From the NCBI GenBank assembly GCA_000437255.1, contig FR899093.1, positions 2,732-17,965 of the forward strand: 15,234 bases of DNA, given 5' to 3'. Position 1 is the stretch's first letter, and each line of letters begins with the position of its first letter. The translations under genes and the position numbers were made by a program. Shown here in pieces: positions 1-5,276 of this stretch. The notes under the pieces are model-generated. The model saw nothing but the letters and a program-made list of their open reading frames with translations, ran no database searches and had not been told where the DNA came from. The stretch is from Ruminococcus sp. CAG:403 (GTDB lineage Bacteria > Bacillota > Clostridia > Oscillospirales > Ruminococcaceae).

Positions 1-68
1 CCAAGGGTATATCGAAAAAATAGCAGTTGATGCTGGACAAAATAAAGTTAGAAATACTGGAATAGACT

Positions 69-950
69 TTAAAATTGTTCTTTTAGAATATCAGAAAATT
101 CCTCAATATAATATCCGGAGTTATCTTTTTTCCAAAATGCACAATATACCTTTTGAATCGGTTCTGACTTTCTGACAAGGGGAATCCGACTGACAGTCGT
201 ATCAAACCACACTTGTTCTCCGATGACATCTACCGGCATATAGCCATGCCCAGTTACAATTTTCAGCCTTGCTTCCTGTACCGAATTTACAAAAATATAG
301 GCACCTTTCAATCCCACGATTTTTTCGTAGTATTGCCGTTCTTCCTCCTGTGAAGTTTCATTGGTAACCAGAATACAGGGTGTATTTTTCAAGTCATCAA
401 TCTCGATCTGCTTTAATTTACCGAGCGGATTTCTTGTCGAAATTTCAATATGAATCCTACTTTCCGAAAGAATCAGATTGTTGTACATTCCTGAAAATGC
501 ACGTCTCTGGTCACTCAGCACGAGATCAACTGTGTTATTTTCTAACGCTTCATATAATTCTTCGTGACTTCCTGCCGTAATGTGAATTTCTACGGCAGGA
601 TATTTTTGTGAAAATATGGAAACTGCCTCCGTCAGCTCATTCCCATAATAGCCCTTGTAGTATCCGAAATGCAACGTAACATGGTCATTCTGATCCATCC
701 GTTTCACTTCTCTGACAAGCTGCTCGATATCACTGGTGATGACAAGACTTTTTCTGTAAAAATGTTCTCCTGCCGGTGTCAGACTAAATGTGTGGTTGTG
801 CCTGTCCAAAAGCTGTACACCGAGTTCACTTTCCAGCTTTTTGATTTGCTGTGAAATAGCAGACTGCGAAATATAGCACTTTTCCGCTGCGCGATAAAAA
901 TTGCCGCATTCTACAACAGCCTGAAAATATTCCATTTGTTTCAGTAACAT
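69..950 (-). CDS. LysR-type transcriptional regulator
   Basis: A 293-residue LysR-family DNA-binding regulator, the usual length for the family. The N-terminal winged helix-turn-helix spans about residues 4-62 (GNFYRAAEKCYISQSAISQQ, then a linker ending LTPAGE), and the rest (about 89-290) is the periplasmic-binding-like effector domain. It starts at ATG 948-950, with a GAAGGA-type ribosome site just upstream. It is transcribed divergently from the flavodoxin/CMD/SDR genes, the classic layout in which a LysR protein controls the neighbouring operon and itself from a shared intergenic region. The likely target is that redox-enzyme operon; the inducer cannot be told from sequence. The family call is secure and the regulatory target is inference. 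The 68 bases beyond its stop hold no recognisable terminator. Confidence 0.93.
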   Translation of the reverse strand: MLLKQMEYFQAVVECGNFYRAAEKCYISQSAISQQIKKLESELGVQLLDRHNHTFSLTPAGEHFYRKSLVITSDIEQLVREVKRMDQNDHVTLHFGYYKGYYGNELTEAVSIFSQKYPAVEIHITAGSHEELYEALENNTVDLVLSDQRRAFSGMYNNLILSESRIHIEISTRNPLGKLKQIEIDDLKNTPCILVTNETSQEEERQYYEKIVGLKGAYIFVNSVQEARLKIVTGHGYMPVDVIGEQVWFDTTVSRIPLVRKSEPIQKVYCAFWKKDNSGYYIEEFSDILKEQF

Positions 951-982
951 GAGGATCCTTCTTTCTGCAAGTTTTATTTGAT

Positions 983-1011
983 ATAATACATCAATTAGTG
1001 AAACTTATCAA
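983..1011 (-). promoter_or_regulatory. Promoter of the LysR gene
   Basis: On the minus strand TTGATA (1006-1011) and TATTAT (983-988) are separated by exactly 17 bases and lie about 30 bases upstream of the LysR start codon. The expected start of transcription is near 976. Confidence 0.7.
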
Positions 1012-1015
1012 TAGG

Positions 1016-1030
1016 ATTCAAAAAAAGAAT
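1016..1030. promoter_or_regulatory. Candidate LysR operator (T-N11-A palindrome)
   Basis: ATTC-AAAAAAA-GAAT is a perfect palindrome around an A-tract and contains the T-N11-A pattern typical of LysR boxes (T1017, A1029). It sits between the two divergent -35 boxes. A second, overlapping palindrome GAAT-N6-ATTC (1027-1040) covers the flavodoxin -35 region, so one regulator could both activate and repress. Assignment to the neighbouring LysR protein is inference. Confidence 0.5.
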
Positions 1031-1058
1031 TGATGGATTCGAAAAATACTGCTATAAT
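1030..1058 (+). promoter_or_regulatory. Promoter of the flavodoxin operon
   Basis: TTGATG (1030-1035) and a consensus TATAAT (1053-1058) are 17 bases apart. The predicted transcript starts near 1065, just before the AAAAGGAG ribosome site (1073-1080) of the flavodoxin gene. Confidence 0.8.
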
Positions 1059-1089
1059 AAAGGCACAAACAGAAAAGGAGTAGATATCC

Positions 1090-1611
1090 ATGGGCAGAAA
1101 CTTAATCATTTACGCTTCCCGTAAGGGTGAAAATTACGTCAATGGCAGAATTGAAAATCTTTCCAAAGGCAACACAGAGATTTGTGCTAAGTTCATTCAG
1201 AACGCTGTGGGCGGAGATTTGTTTCAAATAGAACCCGAATCCACATATTCAGCAGATTATCACACCTGTACAGAGGAAGCAAAGATGGAATACAACGACA
1301 ACGCTCGACCAAAGCTGAAACATTATCTGAACAATATCGATGCCTATGATCATATATTCATCTGTGGCCCTTGCTGGTGGGGAACATATCCCATGGCAGT
1401 GTTTTCTCTGCTGGAACATCTTGATTTCAGTGGAAAGAACATTTTGCCGCTGATGACTCATGAGGGCAGCGGCTTGGGCAGTTCTGTCAGAGATTTGAAG
1501 AAAATCTGTAACGGCGGAACAATCAAGACCGGTCTTGCTGTACATGGTGCAGATGCAGTACAATCAGAACAGATCGTTGCAGCGTGGGCGAAGGAGGGTG
1601 TTAATCAGTAA
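1090..1611 (+). CDS. Flavodoxin family protein (FMN-binding)
   Basis: A 173-residue flavodoxin-fold protein, probably an FMN-dependent electron carrier or small flavin reductase acting in the cytoplasm. The phosphate-binding loop region lies at residues 8-30 (YASRKGENY, then SKGNTEI). The two isoalloxazine-flanking loops are GPCWWGTYPMAVF (93-105) and THEGSGLGSS (123-132). The start is ATG 1090, after the AAAAGGAG site at 1073-1080 with 9 bases of spacing. It is the first gene downstream of a strong promoter and is followed within 2 bases by the remains of a CMD gene and then an SDR gene, so it probably supplies or draws electrons in a shared pathway controlled by the divergent LysR protein. 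It appears intact, and the exact redox partner is unknown. Confidence 0.88.
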   Translation: MGRNLIIYASRKGENYVNGRIENLSKGNTEICAKFIQNAVGGDLFQIEPESTYSADYHTCTEEAKMEYNDNARPKLKHYLNNIDAYDHIFICGPCWWGTYPMAVFSLLEHLDFSGKNILPLMTHEGSGLGSSVRDLKKICNGGTIKTGLAVHGADAVQSEQIVAAWAKEGVNQ

Positions 1612-1612
1612 A

Positions 1613-2171
1613 ATGGCAATCACAGAACCTGCAAAACAGTATCATGAAAAGATGTTTCCCGGATATGTTTCTTCTTTTCTGCAAACAGATCCGGAGTTCA
1701 TTGAACGATTTGACAACTTCGCTTTTGACGAATAACGAAATCTTTGCCGAAATTGGAATCGCCCTGCCTGTGCAGGGACAAGCCATCACCACAACGGAAA
1801 ACCGACTGGAAAAAGGCATTCAGGCACAGGTCGATATTTTCGGCGAGCATATGAGAGCATTCTATCAGTCCGGCGATCCGGAAAGCAGACAGCTCCATTA
1901 TCGGCTGACAGACAATTGCTTTGGCGATTACTACACAAGAAACGGACTGAATAACAAACAGAGAGAACTGATTACGTTTTGTTTTCTTGCTGCACAGGGC
2001 GGATGCGAACCGCAGCTCATCTCTCATGCAGCCGCAAATATACGGTTGGGAAACGACAAGGTATTTCTGATCGACGTCATTTCTCAGTGTATCCCATACA
2101 TCAGTTACCCAAGAAGTCTGAATGCACTTCGCTGTGTAAACGAAGCCGCAAATAAAAATGATAAAAAATAG
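1613..2171 (+). pseudogene. Carboxymuconolactone decarboxylase (CMD) family protein, internally deleted and frameshifted
   Basis: The reading frame starts at ATG 1613 (ribosome site AAGGAGGG at 1591-1598) and encodes a CMD-like N-terminus (MAITEPAKQYHEKMFPG to RFDNFAFDE) that stops at TAA 1733-1735. The family's C-terminal half resumes in the +1 frame from about 1737 (NEIFAEIGIALPVQGQ) and runs to TAG 2169-2171. It includes the second CMD domain (RELITFCFLAAQGGCEP, then ISYPRSLNALRCVNE). Intact two-domain members of this family, as I recall them, carry roughly 60-70 further residues between these two blocks, covering the first CMD domain. This therefore looks like an internal deletion with a length that is not a multiple of three. 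There is no slippery homopolymer at the junction, so programmed frameshifting is unlikely. In intact form it would be an AhpD/CMD-fold protein of a peroxidase or decarboxylase type. It lies between the flavodoxin and SDR genes. Confidence 0.82.
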
Positions 2172-2182
2172 AAGTTGATGGT

Positions 2183-2998
2183 ATGAAAAAGGTTTGGTTG
2201 ATTACTGGCGTGTCCAGTGGATTTGGTTACGAAATGACAAAACAACTTTTGGAAAAAGGTAATACGGTGATTGGTACCGTTAGGAACACAGAAAAGGTAA
2301 AGGAGTTTATAGAAAAGTATCCGGACACGTTCGACTGCAGGTTTCTGGATGTTACCGATGGAAAAGCAGTGGAACAGACCGTCCGGGACAGTTTTGAAAA
2401 ACATGGAAAAGTCGATGTAGTTGTCAGCAATGCCGGGTATGGATTGTTTGGCTGCGTAGAAGAACTGAAGGATGAAGAAATCCAACATATTGTTGCAACA
2501 AACCTTATACTGCTCAAGACAGCCGTTCCGTATATGAGAAAGCAGGGCGGTGGCAGACTCATTCAAATGTCGTCATACGGCGGGCAAGTGGCTTACGCTG
2601 CAAATTCTATGTATCATGCGACAAAGTTCGGAATGGAAGGTTTCTGTGAGGCACTTGCCCAGGAAGTTGCACAGTTCAACATTGGCGTTACCGTTGTAGA
2701 GCCGGGTGGAGCAAGAACAGAATTCCGCTATGGCAGTGCAAAAGTTGCAAAACTGATGCCGGAATATGAGAACTGCCACGGCTTTTTGAATATGCTCAAT
2801 CCTGCCAATGGTCTGGCTCCCGGCGATCCGGCAAAGATGGCACAGCGTATTATTGAAAGCACAGAAAAAACGCCTGCGCCGCTTCGCATGGTGCTCGGTT
2901 CTCAGGCGCTGCGTGCAACACTGGAAAGACTGCGTGAAAGAATCGCCGATTATGAAACACAGACTGATCTGGCTGCTTCTACAGATATTATTGGGTAA
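2183..2998 (+). CDS. Short-chain dehydrogenase/reductase (SDR) family oxidoreductase
   Basis: A 271-residue classical SDR with a Rossmann fold that uses NAD(P)H to reduce or oxidise a carbonyl or alcohol. It shows the cofactor loop TGVSSGFG (residues 8-15), NAG (83-85), the structural Asn 107, the catalytic Ser in QMSSYGG (about 130) and the Tyr-x-x-x-Lys pair Y144/K148 in YHATK. The C-terminal part (VEPGGARTEFRYGSA, APLRMVLGSQAL) fits the uncharacterised SDR group often seen beside flavodoxins and CMD proteins. It starts 11 bases after the CMD stop with only a weak ribosome site, which suggests translation coupled to the upstream gene. The stretch after ATN107 is about four residues shorter than I expect for the family, possibly a small in-frame deletion. 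The substrate is unknown. Confidence 0.9.
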   Translation: MKKVWLITGVSSGFGYEMTKQLLEKGNTVIGTVRNTEKVKEFIEKYPDTFDCRFLDVTDGKAVEQTVRDSFEKHGKVDVVVSNAGYGLFGCVEELKDEEIQHIVATNLILLKTAVPYMRKQGGGRLIQMSSYGGQVAYAANSMYHATKFGMEGFCEALAQEVAQFNIGVTVVEPGGARTEFRYGSAKVAKLMPEYENCHGFLNMLNPANGLAPGDPAKMAQRIIESTEKTPAPLRMVLGSQALRATLERLRERIADYETQTDLAASTDIIG

Positions 2999-3034
2999 AG
3001 AAAACGGAATTCTATGAAAAAAGTTTTCTCCTTT

Positions 3035-3077
3035 TCTCCGATTTTTACTATTTTTTTGATTTCCGATCATCTATAAT
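3035..3077 (+). promoter_or_regulatory. Leader module copy 1: shared 22-base element plus -10-like box
   Basis: Positions 3035-3056 are identical to 3794-3815 (22 bases, CTCCG then a T-rich stretch with one ACTA). A consensus TATAAT follows at 3072-3077, about 15 bases before a terminator hairpin. The -35 is poor at normal spacing: the TTTACT in the shared element is 22 bases away. The shared element may therefore be a regulator site rather than a simple -35 box. Confidence 0.5.
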
Positions 3078-3089
3078 AAAATCATAGAC

Positions 3090-3132
3090 AAGGACGTCTA
3101 AAGCAGGATACACTGTTTTGACGTCCTTTTTT
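3090..3132 (+). terminator. Promoter-proximal intrinsic terminator / attenuator upstream of the Rid gene
   Basis: GGACGTC (3092-3098) pairs with GACGTCC (3120-3126), and the inner AAAGCAG (3100-3106) pairs with CTGTTTT (3113-3119) around a six-base loop. A T-run at 3127-3132 follows. It starts only about 15 bases after a TATAAT box, so a transcript from that box would end after about 50 bases unless antiterminated. It could equally terminate readthrough from the SDR gene. It is closely similar to the hairpin at 3862-3908. Confidence 0.8.
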
Positions 3133-3190
3133 GCGATTGGATGCAACAATGATGCATTTATATCGCTGTTCTATAACAAGCTCAAACGTT

Positions 3191-3275
3191 CAAACAGGTG
3201 TTCTGTTTGCAGATCATGCACAGGATATATCGAATCTCTCCGTTATGCCGCTTAGGAGAGTTTCACTCCTGTTTG
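3191..3275 (+). other. Structured leader upstream of the Rid gene with competing hairpins
   Basis: CAAACAG (3191-3197) can pair with either of two identical CTGTTTG copies (3203-3209 or 3269-3275). CTCTCC (3236-3241) can pair with GGAGAG (3255-3260), while overlapping AGGAG (3254-3258) can instead pair with CTCCT (3266-3270). These folds exclude each other. A weak promoter (TTTCAC 3261-3266, 16 bases, TATAGT 3283-3288) also overlaps here, so the palindromes could instead be DNA operator sites. No known riboswitch class is recognised. Confidence 0.35.
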
Positions 3276-3310
3276 TATTGAATATAGTAGCGGCAGAATG
3301 GAGCGTTATT

Positions 3311-3712
3311 ATGAAAAGAATCAATTTTGCCTCAGGTGCACCACTGGAAGAAAAAGTTGGCTATAGTCGAATGGTAAAACTGGGCGACTATCTTGCAGTA
3401 GGTGGTACGACTTCCGTACAGCCAGATGGCACAGTATATGGAGAAAATGATGCTTATGCACAGACAAAGTATGTTCTGGAAAAGCAGGTGCATTTACTTG
3501 AAAAAGCAGGTGCTTCTGCCAAGGATGTGTTCCGCATAAAAATTTATACCACGAATATAAAAGCCGGTGGAGATATCTGTCGTGCATATTCAGAGATTTT
3601 TCATGATATTCGACCTTTGTGTACGGTAGTGGGTACTCCAGCACTGAATCGACCAACACAAATCGTGGAAATTGAGATGGAAGCTATGATCGGCAGTGAG
3701 ATAGAAGCATAG
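3311..3712 (+). CDS. RidA/YjgF/YER057c/UK114 (Rid) family protein
   Basis: A 133-residue Rid-fold protein; the family forms trimers, and RidA hydrolyses reactive enamine/imine intermediates made by PLP enzymes and amino acid oxidases. The start is ATG 3311, chosen because TGGAG (3299-3303) lies 7 bases upstream and residues 1-12 begin at the usual family N-terminus. The open frame continues upstream to the terminator but without Rid homology. The core GDYLAVGGTTSVQPDG (25-40) and the C-terminal IVEIEMEAM (118-126) with Glu120 are clear. The catalytic Arg of RidA, which sits in the PARS-type motif before the last strand, aligns here with Cys104 in RPLCTVVG, so this is probably one of the Rid subfamilies without RidA-type deaminase activity. 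It stands just upstream of an amino-acid transport and metabolism cluster, which fits an imine-related role. Confidence 0.87.
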   Translation: MKRINFASGAPLEEKVGYSRMVKLGDYLAVGGTTSVQPDGTVYGENDAYAQTKYVLEKQVHLLEKAGASAKDVFRIKIYTTNIKAGGDICRAYSEIFHDIRPLCTVVGTPALNRPTQIVEIEMEAMIGSEIEA

Positions 3713-3724
3713 TCATCCAAAATA

Positions 3725-3739
3725 CTTTTGAAACAAAAG
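3725..3739. repeat. Small palindrome after the Rid gene
   Basis: CTTTTG-AAA-CAAAAG lies 12 bases after the Rid stop codon. It is not followed by a T-run, so it is a weak terminator candidate at best and may be a protein-binding site. Confidence 0.3.
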
Positions 3740-3793
3740 AATGGGCAATAAATTTCTTGGTTAAATACAGATTTTTGTTTTAAAATAAAGGTA

Positions 3794-3831
3794 TCTCCGA
3801 TTTTTACTATTTTTTCAGGATGAATTATGAT
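3794..3831 (+). promoter_or_regulatory. Leader module copy 2: promoter with the shared 22-base element
   Basis: The 22-base element at 3794-3815 repeats that at 3035-3056. Within it TTTACT (3803-3808) is 17 bases from TATGAT (3826-3831), giving a reasonable vegetative promoter. Transcription would start near 3838, about 25 bases before a terminator hairpin and about 100 bases before the AraC start codon. Confidence 0.6.
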
Positions 3832-3861
3832 AAAATAAGAGCATGAAATCAATTCTAAGAC

Positions 3862-3908
3862 AAAGACGTCTGAAACAGTTTTATTGGAACTGTTTCGACG
3901 TCTTTTTT
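3862..3908 (+). terminator. Promoter-proximal intrinsic terminator / attenuator upstream of the AraC gene
   Basis: AAAGACGTC (3862-3870) pairs with GACGTCTTT (3897-3905), and the inner AAACAGTT (3873-3880) pairs with AACTGTTT (3888-3895) around a seven-base loop. The T-run is 3903-3908. The hairpin lies between a promoter and the gene it serves and has no gene of its own in front, so it looks like an attenuator or the end of a roughly 70-base RNA. It matches the hairpin at 3090-3132 in its outer stem and in the flanking AGACAA. Confidence 0.82.
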
Positions 3909-3938
3909 GCTTTCATTCCAAAGTTGGAGGTGCTATTC

Positions 3939-4814
3939 ATGGAGACATACCGTAAAAAAATTGTTCCACGGCAGCCGCTTTTGCTTTTTGCAACAAAGCA
4001 TTATGAAAAAGTAGAAGTCATGCGATATGGTATTTCACACTTCTATACTTTTTATGCAGATGGAAACGAATTTGAAATGACTGAAGTATTGCCGGACGGA
4101 TGCGTTGATATTATGTTTATTCGTCACGGAAATAAGATGCGAGCAATTTATATCGGGACACCGCTAAGTGCGGATACACCTGCACATTATCATCTTTTTT
4201 CCAAAGATGATGTGGTATTCGGAGTTCGTTTCTTACAGGGAAATCTGACATGGATGCGGCACTGCTGTGCCAAAGAGCTACTGAATGCTTCTCTGGATTT
4301 TTTAGAAGTCAGCGGTGAACGTGAACTGATTGAGCAAATTTGTACATGTATGGATTTTCAGAAGCAGATCCGAATTTTTATGCAATACTATTTGCCAGAA
4401 TATCAGAAAGTTTCCGCAGAACTGCTTAACAAGAACAATCCTAGTTTTTATATGCTGCGGCAAATAATCAAAAGCAAAGGAAATGTGCGTATTCAAACGC
4501 TAAGTGAGGAGATGGCATTTTCTCTTCGTCATCTGAACGAACTGTTTCGCACGGCATATGGTGTTTCTCCAAAGGAATTTGAAAAAATAGTACGTTTTCA
4601 AAATATTTTAATCCAGCTGGAGCAAAACAAACACATTGTCGATGCCGCTATAGCAGCCGGTTACTATGACCAATCTCATCTTCTAAAAGAATTTCGTAGT
4701 CTTGTTGGGATTACTCCAAAAATGTACATGCAAAAAAAGCATTTACTCATGCAGGAAAATTCGTTGTTTTTGCAGAAAATGCCAATGCTACAGCAGAGCA
4801 GCAGCTTATCATAA
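3939..4814 (+). CDS. AraC-family transcriptional regulator
   Basis: A 291-residue regulator. The N-terminal half (about 1-150) is a sensing domain of the DUF6597-like type, with the characteristic LPDGCVDIMF block at residues 51-60. The C-terminal half (about 170-265) is the AraC double helix-turn-helix, with the second motif AAIAAGYYDQSHLLKEFRSL at 236-255 and GITPKMY after it. ATG 3939 is preferred: TTGGAGG (3924-3930) sits 8 bases upstream. The frame is open back to ATG 3843 through the terminator hairpin, but that start lacks a good ribosome site. It is followed by the PII, permease and OCD-like genes on the same strand and is the likely local activator. A 21-residue Met/Gln/Ser-rich tail follows the DNA-binding domain. 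The ligand is unknown. Confidence 0.88.
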   Translation: METYRKKIVPRQPLLLFATKHYEKVEVMRYGISHFYTFYADGNEFEMTEVLPDGCVDIMFIRHGNKMRAIYIGTPLSADTPAHYHLFSKDDVVFGVRFLQGNLTWMRHCCAKELLNASLDFLEVSGERELIEQICTCMDFQKQIRIFMQYYLPEYQKVSAELLNKNNPSFYMLRQIIKSKGNVRIQTLSEEMAFSLRHLNELFRTAYGVSPKEFEKIVRFQNILIQLEQNKHIVDAAIAAGYYDQSHLLKEFRSLVGITPKMYMQKKHLLMQENSLFLQKMPMLQQSSSLS

Positions 4815-4879
4815 GCGGTATATGTTTTTGCCATAAAAAATAGTTGGGCTTTCTTCAAAAGTCCGGAATGGAGGAAATT

Positions 4880-5239
4880 ATGAAATTATCAAGAGTTGAA
4901 ATCATTACCAGTATCTCCAAAATCGAACCGCTCAGAAAGGCCTTGAGCAAGTTTCATATCAGTGGAATGACTGTTTATCAGGTGCTTGGATGCGGTGTAC
5001 AGCATGGCGTACAAGAGTTTGAAATAGATCATCATAAAGAAATCAGCTTGCTCCCCAAGGAAGTTGTTATGATGGTTCTGCCAACAGAAGAATTAGACGA
5101 TCTCCTTGAATTCGTCAAGAAAGAGCTCTACACAGGACATATTGGTGACGGAAAGATTTTTATTTCTGATGTACAAAATGTAGTACGTGTCCGTACAGGA
5201 GAAGAGGGTTATCAAGCTGTTACGGAGGGCGAAAAATAA
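4880..5239 (+). CDS. P-II family nitrogen regulator with a non-canonical T-loop
   Basis: A 119-residue PII (GlnB/GlnK-type) signalling protein; the family forms trimers that bind ATP/ADP and 2-oxoglutarate and control transporters and enzymes by direct contact. The C-terminal signature TGHIGDGKIFI (85-95) and VVRVRTGEE (101-109) keep the ATP-binding Lys92, Arg103 and Arg105. The T-loop (about 37-58, GCGVQHGVQEFEIDHHKEIS) keeps Gln41, but has Lys53 where E. coli GlnB has the uridylylated Tyr51 and Val40 for Arg38. His87 replaces the Lys of the usual TGKIGDGK. The start is ATG 4880, with GGAGG (4870-4874) 5 bases before it. It lies 65 bases after the AraC gene and 37 bases before an APC permease, not beside an ammonium channel, so the permease is the likely partner by analogy with GlnK-AmtB. 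Confidence 0.88.
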   Translation: MKLSRVEIITSISKIEPLRKALSKFHISGMTVYQVLGCGVQHGVQEFEIDHHKEISLLPKEVVMMVLPTEELDDLLEFVKKELYTGHIGDGKIFISDVQNVVRVRTGEEGYQAVTEGEK

Positions 5240-5276
5240 GAAAAATCATGAATTCTTGAAGAAAAGAGGGATTTAT

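Noticed and set aside
1..175. A plus-strand open frame from the window edge (starting GYIEKIAVDAGQNK) that could be the end of a convergent gene.
   Set aside because: It overlaps more than 100 bases of the LysR gene on the other strand, and I do not recognise the peptide. The first 68 bases could still be coding; the sequence left of the window would decide.
3131..3310. N-terminal extension of the Rid frame starting at TTG 3131.
   Set aside because: It begins inside the terminator T-run, has no ribosome site and no Rid homology. ATG 3311 has a proper site.
5187..5276. Longer start for the permease, overlapping the PII gene.
   Set aside because: ATG 5277 has AGAGGG at good distance, and the extra residues are not typical of APC permeases.
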